Shown here piece by piece: positions 53,010-61,895 of a stretch of DNA of 64,000 bases. The DNA is from a bacterium (GTDB lineage: Bacteria > Armatimonadota > UBA5829). Position 1 is the first letter of the stretch. Each line of letters starts with the position of its first letter. The position numbers and the translations under genes are program-made. Where the stretch lies: contig JAJFUS010000039.1 in NCBI GenBank assembly GCA_021372295.1, positions 1-64,000 of the forward strand, read 5' to 3'. The notes beneath the pieces are model-generated. The model saw only the letters and a program-made list of their open reading frames with translations, searched no databases and was not told where the DNA came from.

Positions 53010-54903
53010 TACGAAAGTGAGAGCAAGAGATGCGGGCACGTTGCTGGTAAACATGCCCTTAGCCGGACAGTATTTCCCAAATCTTGCGATTGAGTTGCTG
53101 TCCGCATTGGCCAGGCAATCGGAATGTCGTTGTGAAGTTTTATATGGCAGTGCATTCTTCCATGTGAGTTATGCATTTGGCCAAAGCGTCTTTGCCAACG
53201 CACATCGTGATGTCGACATCTGTACATTAGCGGAAGATTTGGCAGGAATGCATCCGAATATTGATCAGGATGCCTTGTTTCTTGAAGCTCTCCTTGCTAT
53301 CGACAGCGCGAATAGTTGCATTGATAAGTGCGTTGAAGCAGTAATTCAAGGTAACTACGGCATTGTGGGAATTTCTGTAGGATTCGACGAACAGAAACTG
53401 GCATCACTGGCTCTTGCAAGACAAATCAAGAAAATAGATCCAACGATACGGACCATTTTCGGAGGGACCGGTTGCGACGGCGCTATGGGCGAAGCAATCA
53501 TGCGCAATTTCCCGGAAGTAGACATAGTAGCGCAAGGCGACGCCGATACATGGTTTGTGCCACTTATTAAAGCAGTTAGTAATTGCGAGCCAATCGATGA
53601 CATCGGTTCATTGCTCTATAGAGATGGCAGCACCATTTGTAGAAGTGGAGCAGTTGGAGCAACCAGACAACTAGATCAATTGCCGGTGCCGAACTACGAC
53701 TCGTTTTTTACGCAGCTTGCCTCCAGCCATCACGGCAGTTATAGTTCGCAGGTAAAAGTGATGCTGGAGGCATCGCGAGGCTGCTGGTGGGGTGATCGAA
53801 GCCGCTGCATGTTCTGTGGGATCACCAGTATTCTTCCAGGCTACCGGCAAAAATCACCAGAGAGGTTTCTAGCCGAGTTTAAGTCTGTTGTTGCAGCTTC
53901 AAAGTCGACGTTTGTGTTCATGGTGGACTCCATATTGCCGTTATCGTACTATCAGTCGGTTTTACCGGAAATCGCCCGGTGGCGGCGGGAGACAGGACTG
54001 AATTTCAGCGTTTTTTTCGGGGTAAGGCCAGGTCTCACTCGACAGCAGGTTGCATTACTTGCAGCCGCTGGAGTTGTCACAGTTATGGCTGGTATCGAAT
54101 CGTTGAGCACGCGTATTCTGAGACTCATGAACAAAGGAGCGAGCATGCTTCAACAAATTGAGTCGCTTAAATGGGCAACGACCTACGGTATTGATTGTGG
54201 CGCCAACTTGATCTATGGCATTCCCAATGAACAAGTGGAGGATTACGAGTCGATTTTGAGTGTTATTCCATCAATACACCATCTTCAGCCACCTCGTTGT
54301 ATTCGATTGCGCTATCACAGGTTCTGCCGATATAGTGAAGCACCCGAACGGTACGCAATTGGGAATATAAGGCCGTCTGAGATGGATCGGTATGCATATA
54401 GCATTCCGGACAGTGAATTGATGGATCTGTGTTACGATCTGGAATACGACTATCTCGGGAGCAACGTCGAGGACTTGACGGCCATTCATAAGCGTGTAAG
54501 GCAAGCGGTGCATAACTGGTTTAAAGACTTCTGGCAGAAAAAGCAGTCGCTTTCAGTCGGCACCTATCCAGAGGCGACGGTTATAACCCGCGGTTCCGCT
54601 GACGGGATAGAGCAGATAATCAGACTGACCGGACTTGATGCTCAGATATATGCTCTTTCAGAAAGCGTGAGCTCGATCAAATCAATTGCTGAGAGTTGTG
54701 GAACCTCGGTCGAGATCATTCACGAGATAGTATCCCGCTTCGTGAATGACGGCATTGCGCTAGAAGAAGATGGACGCATATTGGCGCTGGCGACGCCACG
54801 AGTGCTGGATCCGTGGGTGGACGCAGGCTTGGCTGCCATTACTGATCGTTTTGTATGCTCGCAAGACCATAATTCAAACATGCAAACTCTGTTAGAGAGA
54901 TGA
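53002..54903 (+). CDS. cobalamin-binding radical-SAM RiPP maturase B1
   Basis: A 633-residue B12-binding radical-SAM enzyme. The Rossmann-type domain (about 12-200) shows I-V-G-I-S-V-G-F-D and I-F-G-G-T-G-C-D-G. The iron-sulfur ligands are C261, C269 and C272 in R-G-C-W-W-G-D-R-S-R-C-M-F-C-G. A TIM-barrel half follows (A-G-I-E-S-L-S-T-R-I-L), with a C-terminal helical domain after residue 480. It starts at GTG 53002, overlapping the end of the precursor-like gene by eight bases; the GTG at 53017 aligns better with the start of its tandem paralogue. The tight coupling ties its activity to that protein. A peptide C-methyltransferase or related reaction is likely. Confidence 0.87.
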   Translation: MSDTKVRARDAGTLLVNMPLAGQYFPNLAIELLSALARQSECRCEVLYGSAFFHVSYAFGQSVFANAHRDVDICTLAEDLAGMHPNIDQDALFLEALLAIDSANSCIDKCVEAVIQGNYGIVGISVGFDEQKLASLALARQIKKIDPTIRTIFGGTGCDGAMGEAIMRNFPEVDIVAQGDADTWFVPLIKAVSNCEPIDDIGSLLYRDGSTICRSGAVGATRQLDQLPVPNYDSFFTQLASSHHGSYSSQVKVMLEASRGCWWGDRSRCMFCGITSILPGYRQKSPERFLAEFKSVVAASKSTFVFMVDSILPLSYYQSVLPEIARWRRETGLNFSVFFGVRPGLTRQQVALLAAAGVVTVMAGIESLSTRILRLMNKGASMLQQIESLKWATTYGIDCGANLIYGIPNEQVEDYESILSVIPSIHHLQPPRCIRLRYHRFCRYSEAPERYAIGNIRPSEMDRYAYSIPDSELMDLCYDLEYDYLGSNVEDLTAIHKRVRQAVHNWFKDFWQKKQSLSVGTYPEATVITRGSADGIEQIIRLTGLDAQIYALSESVSSIKSIAESCGTSVEIIHEIVSRFVNDGIALEEDGRILALATPRVLDPWVDAGLAAITDRFVCSQDHNSNMQTLLER

Positions 54904-54904
54904 A

Positions 54905-56803
54905 GTGAAAGCAAAAGACGTTGGTACATTACTAATACACATGCCTGTTGCCGATCCGCATTTTCCAAACCTCGCGATTGAGTTGCTGTCCGCTTCAGCC
55001 CGGAGATCGGGATATCGATGTGATGTTTTGTACGGCACTCTATTCTATAATGCATGCTTGGCAACAGGTGATGTATCCGTCGAATTTGATCAGAGAGTAT
55101 TCGTCAATGCACGTCGTGGCGTGGATATCTACGCACTGGCCGAAAACATGGCAGCGAGTTATCACAACAGAAACCTCGACCGAGATGCATTGTTCTGTGA
55201 AGCTCTCATCGCTATAGACAGCGCGAACAGTTGCCTCGACCAATGCGTTGAAGCAGTAATTCAAGGTAACTACGGTATTGTGGGAATCTCAATAGGATTT
55301 GATAGCCAGAAACTGGCATCGCTGGCGCTTGCCAGACGAATAAAAGAAGTTAACCCAACAATTCGGACCATTTTTGGAGGAACCGGTTGCGAAGGCTCAA
55401 TGGGTGAGGCAATCATGCGCAACTTCCCGGAGGTAGACATTGTCGTGCAGGGTGAGGCCGATACGTGGTTCGCAGCCCTAATAAAAGCAATTAATAACGA
55501 TGAGTCGCTCGATGGTCTCGGTTCCGCGCTCTATAGATACAACGACAGGATCTGCCGAAGTGAGTTCGGTTGTGCCACTCAGCAACTGGATCAATTACCG
55601 GTGCCGAATTATGATTCGTTTTTTGCGCAGCATGCCGCAAGCCATTATGGCAAGATCAGCGTTAATGGAATACATCGGACAGTGCTGCTTGAGGCATCAC
55701 GGGGCTGTTGGTGGGGTGATCGAAATCGCTGCATGTTTTGTGGAAACACCAGCGTTCTTTTGGGCTACCGGCAGAAATCGCCCGAGCGGTTTATCACCGA
55801 GTTTAAGTCTGTGATTGAAGCCGCAAAGCCCACGCATGTGTTTCTGACGGATTCCATACTGCCACTATCGTATTATCATTCGGTTTTGCCGGAAATCGCT
55901 CGATGGCGGCAAGAGACAGGATCGGATTTTTGTATTGTTCTGGAAACAAGGTCGAACATCCGCCGACAGCAGGTCGCCTTACTCGCGGCTGCGGGAGTTG
56001 CGCTCATTCAAGCCGGCATCGAGTCGTTAAGCTCTCACATTTTGGGGCTTTTGGACAAAGGAGCAAACATGCTCCAACAAGTGGAGGCACTAAAATGGGC
56101 GAGGAGCTACGGCATTAATTGCGCCTCGAACTTGATCTACGGCATTCCCAATGAACAAGTGGAGGATTACGAGTCTATTCTGCGGGTTATTCAATCAATA
56201 CATCATCTTCAGCCGCCTCGCTGTATTCGATTGCACTATTACAAATTTTGCCGATATGGTGAGGCGCCGGAGCAGTATGCGATTGGGAACATACGGCCGT
56301 TCGATGCGGATCGATATTCATTCGGCATTCCAGACAGTGAATTGATGGATTTGTGTTACGATCTGGAATACGACTACCTCGGGAGCAATGCCGAGAACTT
56401 GATGGCCATCCATAAGCGTGTAAGACAAGCGGTGCATAGCTGGTTTGAAGACTTCTGGCAGAAAAAGCAGTCGCTTTCGGTCAGCACCTATCCAGAGGCG
56501 ACGGTTATAACCCGCGGTTCCGCTGACGGGATAGAGCAAATAATCAGACTGACCGGACTTGATGCTCAAGTATATGCTCTTTCGGAAAGCGTGAGCTCGA
56601 TCAAATCAATTGCTGAAAGTTGTGGAACTTCGGTCGAAATCATTCACGAGATAGTATCCCGCTTCGTGGATGACGGCATTGCGTTGCAGGAAGATGGACG
56701 CGTATTGGCGCTGGCGACGCCGCAAGTGGTGGATCCGTGGGTGGACGCCGGTTTGGCTGCCATTATTGATCGTTCGACGAATGAAATCGGCGTTGTCGCC
56801 TGA
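54905..56803 (+). CDS. cobalamin-binding radical-SAM RiPP maturase B2
   Basis: A 632-residue tandem paralogue of the preceding enzyme, with the same domain order. The iron-sulfur ligands are C268, C276 and C279 (G-C-W-W-G-D-R-N-R-C-M-F-C-G), and the B12-domain motif is G-G-T-G-C-E-G. Similarity is strong throughout, and the last 330 bases hold long identical DNA blocks. The N-terminal domain is the most diverged part, with an insertion near residues 56-62, as expected if the two act on different positions of the same peptide. It starts at GTG 54905, one base after the TGA of the first copy, with GAGAGATGA upstream. Confidence 0.87.
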   Translation: MKAKDVGTLLIHMPVADPHFPNLAIELLSASARRSGYRCDVLYGTLFYNACLATGDVSVEFDQRVFVNARRGVDIYALAENMAASYHNRNLDRDALFCEALIAIDSANSCLDQCVEAVIQGNYGIVGISIGFDSQKLASLALARRIKEVNPTIRTIFGGTGCEGSMGEAIMRNFPEVDIVVQGEADTWFAALIKAINNDESLDGLGSALYRYNDRICRSEFGCATQQLDQLPVPNYDSFFAQHAASHYGKISVNGIHRTVLLEASRGCWWGDRNRCMFCGNTSVLLGYRQKSPERFITEFKSVIEAAKPTHVFLTDSILPLSYYHSVLPEIARWRQETGSDFCIVLETRSNIRRQQVALLAAAGVALIQAGIESLSSHILGLLDKGANMLQQVEALKWARSYGINCASNLIYGIPNEQVEDYESILRVIQSIHHLQPPRCIRLHYYKFCRYGEAPEQYAIGNIRPFDADRYSFGIPDSELMDLCYDLEYDYLGSNAENLMAIHKRVRQAVHSWFEDFWQKKQSLSVSTYPEATVITRGSADGIEQIIRLTGLDAQVYALSESVSSIKSIAESCGTSVEIIHEIVSRFVDDGIALQEDGRVLALATPQVVDPWVDAGLAAIIDRSTNEIGVVA

Positions 56804-56822
56804 TAATGCGGAGGAATGTGTT

Positions 56823-57872
56823 ATGTTGCTACGTTTGCCAAAGCGGCTTACGGTAATGACAACCAATTGGTGCAACGCGCACTGCGACCACTGCCTGAAT
56901 GATTCCAGACCTGACCGCAGTGATCGTGTTACCCTTGAGATGATGCGGTTTTGCATCGGACGCGTGCATAGACGTTTTCCGTTAAAGTTGGTGGTATTCA
57001 CCGGTGGTGAATCCTCCTTGCTGGGTGAGGAGTTGCTGGACGCTATTGCGTATTGTAATTCGCTCGGTATACTCACGCGGCTCGTAACCAATGCTTACTG
57101 GGCCACATCGAAAAATGAGGCGCGGCGCAAGCTAACTGAGTTTCGTGAGGCCGGATTACATGAGATCAATTTCAGCGTAGACGATTTCCATCAAACGTAT
57201 ATCCCGGTTGATCACATAAAGAATGCATGGCAGGCATCGAAAGAAATGGGGTTCATATCCGTTATCATTGCCAACGTTACCGGTCCAAGATCGAAGATAA
57301 CACCGGAGTTCTTGTGCGGAGAGTTGGGTGAGGAAGTGCCCAGCGTACCGTTTGGCGCTTCGCCTGAGACATATCCTCCCCTCTTGGATGACCAAACATG
57401 TTACTTTATCTCAGAGGGTCGGTTGACCAGATTGGGGCGCGCCCAAAGTTTCTTGGCGGACGATTACTTCAACCTTAAGGATATCAATGAATTTGCGGGG
57501 CCCTGTTGCGATATGTTGTGCAATCCGACAATCACTTCAAACAACCATCTGGCCGCTTGCTGCGGCGCAGAAGCACTGGGAAACAGCGTTATAGATTTAG
57601 GGGATCTCTCGAACACAGACCCCATCGACATACTTCATCAAGCCGACCAAAATCTGATTGTAAATGCTTTGGCACTGTTTGGGCCGGTTGCATTAATGAA
57701 GTTTATACAACTAGTTGAACCCAACATTATGTTTGATGAGCGTTATTCTGGTATGTGCGAATTGTGCGAGCATCTGTGTCGACGGCCGGATGTTATCGAC
57801 GCCTTGGGCAACAATTCAGCAATTCTTGCTGACAAAGTAATCGCAGCACGCGAGAAAGAGGGCCTGTCTTGA
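56823..57872 (+). CDS. radical-SAM protein with SPASM-like C-terminal cysteines
   Basis: A 349-residue enzyme. The CxxxCxxC motif is C17, C21 and C24 (N-W-C-N-A-H-C-D-H-C), followed by the SAM-binding V-F-T-G-G-E-S-S. The C-terminal third holds two cysteine groups, G-P-C-C-D-M-L-C-N-P ... A-A-C-C-G-A-E and C-E-L-C-E-H-L-C, suggesting auxiliary iron-sulfur clusters as in SPASM/twitch maturases. Those enzymes epimerise residues or form thioether or carbon-carbon crosslinks. It has no B12 domain, so its role should differ from the four larger enzymes. The ATG at 56823 has GGAGG eight bases upstream; the frame is open 51 codons further inside the previous gene. Confidence 0.8.
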   Translation: MLLRLPKRLTVMTTNWCNAHCDHCLNDSRPDRSDRVTLEMMRFCIGRVHRRFPLKLVVFTGGESSLLGEELLDAIAYCNSLGILTRLVTNAYWATSKNEARRKLTEFREAGLHEINFSVDDFHQTYIPVDHIKNAWQASKEMGFISVIIANVTGPRSKITPEFLCGELGEEVPSVPFGASPETYPPLLDDQTCYFISEGRLTRLGRAQSFLADDYFNLKDINEFAGPCCDMLCNPTITSNNHLAACCGAEALGNSVIDLGDLSNTDPIDILHQADQNLIVNALALFGPVALMKFIQLVEPNIMFDERYSGMCELCEHLCRRPDVIDALGNNSAILADKVIAAREKEGLS

Positions 57873-59002
57873 TTGAACAAGTTGAATCGGTTTTGGAAAA
57901 TAAAGTCACTAATAGCATGTATGAGGCAGAGCATGTGCTTTCGGAATTAGTCCAGTCGCTTGAGATAGCTGGCTATCGAGAGTACTATGCCAGTTTTAAC
58001 CCATTATTAACCTGTTCGCGTGGACGGACAGAGCGCTTGGGACATGCGCCAAGCCAGTTGCGCCCCTTAGTCGAGCTGTTTCTGCTTGGGCGGAAGGTTC
58101 TTCGATGCGACGTAGAGCCAACCTTACAGAATCTTCCAGCACTCTCTGAAATGGGAATTCTGAGAAACGTCGACGATGATTACATCCAAACGTCCGGACT
58201 TGCCCTAGTCCCTGTGTTTGGCCTATGGATCTTCAGCCAATCAAAAATGCCGAACCCGACACTGTATTTCGGCGACGATACGATGGCGCTATTATCCCGG
58301 CTCGCTCCACGGCCACACGGGCGAGCCCTTGATCTATGTGCCGGACCCGGTACGCAGGCGCTTTTTGCCAGCTTATATGCCAAAGAAGTTACGGCGGTTG
58401 AGATCAACCCTGTTGCAGCCGCGCTTGCCGAGATCAATATTGCGATGAATCGCAGGAATGATCGTGTGAGCGTTATATGTGGCGATCTTTATAATGCCGT
58501 CGGATCGCAAACATTTGACACGATAAGCGCCAATCCGCCCCTACTTCCGTTTCCAGACGACGTAGCATACCCATTCGTCGGTCATGGCGGATCTGACGGC
58601 TTGCGAGTGACGCGGCGTATTCTCGAAGGCATCCCGAGCCATCTGACTGACGGCGGGATCGCTCAGCTCATTGGTTGTTGTTTGAGTGATGGCGTTCAGC
58701 CGTTGACTGTCGTCGAGCTTACAGATTGGGCGAGCACCAATAATATGCGGGTAATGATGACTGTTACCACGGAGTATGCTCTTGCGCCGGGAAGTAACTT
58801 CTTCGAAGGGCTAGTCAGCACGGCTGCCAACGTGGTCGAAACGCCGCGCGCCGAAATTGCAGAAAAATTCGAAGCCGACCTGCTACGGCAAGGTGCAACA
58901 CATATATGTACCTACTTCCTCCACATATCCCAACAGAATTCGGGATTTGTCCTGCAAGATCTATCTCGCAAAGATCGGCAAGATCTTTGGTATGCAATTT
59001 GA
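57869..59002 (+). CDS. HemK/PrmC-like SAM-dependent methyltransferase
   Basis: A 377-residue class I methyltransferase. Motif I is A-L-D-L-C-A-G-P-G-T-Q, the acidic residue at the end of strand 2 is in A-V-E-I-N, and the catalytic-type N-P-P-L lies in S-A-N-P-P-L-L-P-F. N-P-P-(Y/L) marks enzymes that methylate planar nitrogens such as glutamine or asparagine side chains or nucleobases. An N-terminal helical domain of about 130 residues is specific to this protein. The TTG start overlaps the previous stop (TTGA). Side-chain N-methylation of Asn is known in polytheonamide-type peptides, so the Asn-rich tract is an attractive target, by inference. Confidence 0.8.
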   Translation: MIEQVESVLENKVTNSMYEAEHVLSELVQSLEIAGYREYYASFNPLLTCSRGRTERLGHAPSQLRPLVELFLLGRKVLRCDVEPTLQNLPALSEMGILRNVDDDYIQTSGLALVPVFGLWIFSQSKMPNPTLYFGDDTMALLSRLAPRPHGRALDLCAGPGTQALFASLYAKEVTAVEINPVAAALAEINIAMNRRNDRVSVICGDLYNAVGSQTFDTISANPPLLPFPDDVAYPFVGHGGSDGLRVTRRILEGIPSHLTDGGIAQLIGCCLSDGVQPLTVVELTDWASTNNMRVMMTVTTEYALAPGSNFFEGLVSTAANVVETPRAEIAEKFEADLLRQGATHICTYFLHISQQNSGFVLQDLSRKDRQDLWYAI

Positions 59003-59028
59003 TGTTACCAAGTGCAACATCTGATGGC

Positions 59029-60871
59029 ACTGCAGATTTGAAAATGAGGAGCTAAAGAGAATGAATATGAAGACGGAATCACCGCGCATTTTGCTGTTTG
59101 TGCCGCCATTTGCGTCGGTAATATTCCCGAGTCTGGCCGTGCATCAACTCGAAGCCCAACTTCGAGCCGACGGTTTATCGTGCGACATATGCTATAGTAA
59201 TGTTCTTTACGCCTCTATGATCGGTTACGAACTCTACCACAAGATTAGTTGGGAAGCAGCGCCTAGCCATCTGCTCGGGGAACGTATCTTTGCAGCCTAC
59301 CTGGAACGCGCCGGCCATCCAGGGGTCCGCCGTGGGCAGCGGGCAAATCTGCTCAGTCGAATGGAAGCTGACCCGGATGATCCGTTGGCGGGCCCCGAAG
59401 GGTTAATGCAGTGCTTTACTGCCGAAGCTGAGATGGATTTTCGTTCTGCGCTGGAATTAGTGCTGCTGGAGCACGAATATGATATCGTTGGCATTACATG
59501 CGGATGTATGCAACTATGCGCGACAGAATATCATGCGTCCATCGTAAAGGATCTGGCACCCAATTGCACGATTGTCATCGGTGGGGCCAATTGCGATGGT
59601 GAAATGGCCGAAGGTATCCTGAGCTTCACGAGGTACATAGACCACATCTTTTCGGGGGAGGCCGACTACGCATTCACCGAGTTCTGTCTGAACTTTCCAT
59701 ATTCCAAGGATGCCGATTCGATTATTCGTTGTGATCCAGTGGAAGACCTATCTAAATTGCAGCCTCCAGACTTTGCCGCTTACTATAGCGAAGTAGCCAA
59801 GTGCGGTTATCCGTATCTCAGCACGGCGTATGTGCCCTACCAGAGTTCGCGCGGCTGTTGGTGGGGACAAAAATCGCAATGCGTCTTTTGTGGTCTAAAC
59901 GGTGCGAACATTCGCTACCGAACAAAACCAGTCGACAAATTGCTGAGCGAGTTGCCGCCGATCTTGCAGCGTCACACTTCTCGCAACCTCATGATGGTTG
60001 ACTGTATCATGCCCAATAACTATCTGACTGACTTATTGCCGAGAATTCGCGACGAAGTCGGCTACGTCAATATGTTCTACGAAATGAAGGCAAACTTAAA
60101 GTTATCCGATCTGCTAACTATGAGGTCATGCGGCATTGAGCGTTTCCAGCCGGGTATCGAGAGTCTGTCATCCAGTCTTCTCAAACGAATGCGTAAAGGC
60201 GTATCTGGAGTCAACAACTTGCGATTGCTCATCAACAGCAGGCGTGCCCGCATATATCCTGCCTGGAATATCTTGTTCGGATTTCCCGGTGATACTCGTG
60301 AAGATTATGCCGAGATGCTGCAAGCCGTTCCTTATCTGCTCCACTTAACGCCTCCTACGGCAGTCACAGTCATATCCATTGATCGTTTTAGTTCACTCTT
60401 CAAAAATCCGAATGAGTTTAAGATTGAAAACATGGAGCCGTATCCGAGCTACCATAACATATTCTCAGATCTCGTGAAAGTCGACAAGATTGGCTACCAC
60501 CATATCGGTACCTTTGAAAGTGAAGCATTGAGTGATATGGATCTACGTCACAGCATTATCTCGACATTTAGTCAATGGAAAGAAATGGCGTTGGAACGAA
60601 ATGCGACCTTGGAAATGGTTCAAGCCGGAGAACTGGGTACGCTTGTGATCGATACGCGAGGCACTATCAATGAATCAACAATGTTTTATCTTCCATCTGA
60701 AATCGCTGAACTCTGTTTCCTTATCGAAGATGGCGTCGTAGAGAGAAAGGATATAGATCCAGACTCGCTGTCTCAGCTCACAGCGAAAGGACTGGTGCTT
60801 GATTATGAGGGAACACTCGTTAACCTCGTTGTGAGGTACACCGGGGCGAAAACAGAATGGCTATACCCTGA
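59029..60871 (+). repeat. right copy of the 1.84-kb direct repeat (radical-SAM gene pair A)
   Basis: Same-orientation partner of 43380-45219. Long blocks are identical, for example through the iron-sulfur motif and the following 200 bases. Divergence is concentrated near the fourth B12-domain strand (a one-codon insertion near residue 66) and in the last third. Recombination between the copies would remove 15.6 kb with the tat genes, precursor-like gene and pair B. Confidence 0.85.
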
Positions 60872-60950
60872 TTCTCTAGAATCTGGGGCATTTCTGGAAA
60901 GCACAGCCGAATTCCTGGCAGCTCGTGATTCCTGCAGTGCCTTAGTTTGA
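59061..60950 (+). CDS. cobalamin-binding radical-SAM RiPP maturase A2
   Basis: A 629-residue paralogue of the enzyme at 43410, sharing the leader and ribosome-binding region. It has the same B12 domain, with iron-sulfur ligands C266, C274 and C277 in G-C-W-W-G-Q-K-S-Q-C-V-F-C-G-L-N-G. Differences cluster in Y-E-L-Y-H-K-I-S-W-E-A-A-P-S-H-L-L, in the barrel loop after C-G-I-E-R-F-Q-P-G, and in the region after residue 420. This is the pattern expected for altered substrate-site choice rather than loss of chemistry. It closes the probable operon that begins at 51648. Confidence 0.88.
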   Translation: MNMKTESPRILLFVPPFASVIFPSLAVHQLEAQLRADGLSCDICYSNVLYASMIGYELYHKISWEAAPSHLLGERIFAAYLERAGHPGVRRGQRANLLSRMEADPDDPLAGPEGLMQCFTAEAEMDFRSALELVLLEHEYDIVGITCGCMQLCATEYHASIVKDLAPNCTIVIGGANCDGEMAEGILSFTRYIDHIFSGEADYAFTEFCLNFPYSKDADSIIRCDPVEDLSKLQPPDFAAYYSEVAKCGYPYLSTAYVPYQSSRGCWWGQKSQCVFCGLNGANIRYRTKPVDKLLSELPPILQRHTSRNLMMVDCIMPNNYLTDLLPRIRDEVGYVNMFYEMKANLKLSDLLTMRSCGIERFQPGIESLSSSLLKRMRKGVSGVNNLRLLINSRRARIYPAWNILFGFPGDTREDYAEMLQAVPYLLHLTPPTAVTVISIDRFSSLFKNPNEFKIENMEPYPSYHNIFSDLVKVDKIGYHHIGTFESEALSDMDLRHSIISTFSQWKEMALERNATLEMVQAGELGTLVIDTRGTINESTMFYLPSEIAELCFLIEDGVVERKDIDPDSLSQLTAKGLVLDYEGTLVNLVVRYTGAKTEWLYPDSLESGAFLESTAEFLAARDSCSALV

Positions 60951-61064
60951 TGTGCAATTTGACAGATCCCTGCAATTTGATGCTGGCAAAGGGATGATTT
61001 TGACGAGAATTACAATCATTGTAGTAGCTAGTGTTACACATCTTGATTCACGTCACGGAGTTTG

Positions 61065-61820
61065 ATGAACATGATACCAATAGATCGCCTGAGAAAATAC
61101 GTTATACTCATCGTTATTCTTGTGATGGGCACGCAGATTGTGCGCTATATACAAGAGGGCACCTACAAATCTTATTGTAATCGCGCCATGAGTGTAGTGT
61201 CATTGATCAAATCTGGAGATTATCAGAGTCTGCGGCCATATCTGAATTCGACGATGATCGCGGAGTGTTCAAAATTTGCTTCAGGACAGTTGTGGCAGCA
61301 GATGTGTGGTCGGTATGGCACGTTCGTTTCATTTGGTTCACCTACGCAAAAGACGAAAGGACCAATAGTAGTCGTAACAGTGCCCTGCCAATTTGCTTTC
61401 GCTAAAGTTGATGCTCAAGTCTACTTTGATGAAGCGAAATCGGTGTGCGGCTTTTTCTACTTTAAACGGAGTGAAAATGGAACTAGTATTCCAGTGGGAA
61501 AGCGAGCCAGTATAGAAATCAAACGTGCGAAGGAAGCGATTACTGCCCTGGCAAGGCACGATAACGAGTGTTTTTCAAAGTTACTGTGTTTGGAAATGGC
61601 AAGCGCCTTCGATCCTCCAGCGCAGCAGACATTGTGGAGGAATATCGAGAAGAGGTATGGTCGGTTTCGAGGCGTAATCCGATCAACTCGATCTACCATG
61701 AAAGATCTCGATTCAGTCTGCTCCACTTGCCGGTTCACAAGCGGGGACATCGCCATTGTAATGAAGTTCAACATTGGAGGACAGATATGTGGTCTTTCCC
61801 TGCAAAACTCCCCGCATTGA
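61065..61820 (+). CDS. membrane-anchored protein with two DUF3887-like domains
   Basis: A 251-residue protein. A membrane segment at about residues 11-28 (Y-V-I-L-I-V-I-L-V-M-G-T) is followed by one DUF3887-type domain (about 35-130; S-L-I-K-S-G-D-Y-Q-S-L-R-P-Y-L) and a second (about 150-250; A-L-A-R-H-D-N-E-C-F-S-K-L). Each ends in a sheet with I-x-V-x-F-N/D-x-x-x-x-I/V-C-G. Six or more cysteines in the exported part suggest disulfides. GGAG is close to the ATG at 61065; a second ATG six bases on is better spaced. A decayed copy lies at 46481. Confidence 0.65.
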   Translation: MNMIPIDRLRKYVILIVILVMGTQIVRYIQEGTYKSYCNRAMSVVSLIKSGDYQSLRPYLNSTMIAECSKFASGQLWQQMCGRYGTFVSFGSPTQKTKGPIVVVTVPCQFAFAKVDAQVYFDEAKSVCGFFYFKRSENGTSIPVGKRASIEIKRAKEAITALARHDNECFSKLLCLEMASAFDPPAQQTLWRNIEKRYGRFRGVIRSTRSTMKDLDSVCSTCRFTSGDIAIVMKFNIGGQICGLSLQNSPH

Positions 61821-61895
61821 GGCGCGGTGTGCACACAAGGTTTCTGTGCGAGTAATGAACGCATATGCTTTTTCAGCTTCAATTACGCCTAAGCG

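Noticed and set aside
54271..54513. Minus-strand frames lying inside the radical-SAM genes
   Set aside because: They are shadows of strongly conserved coding on the plus strand, with no sites or recognisable products.
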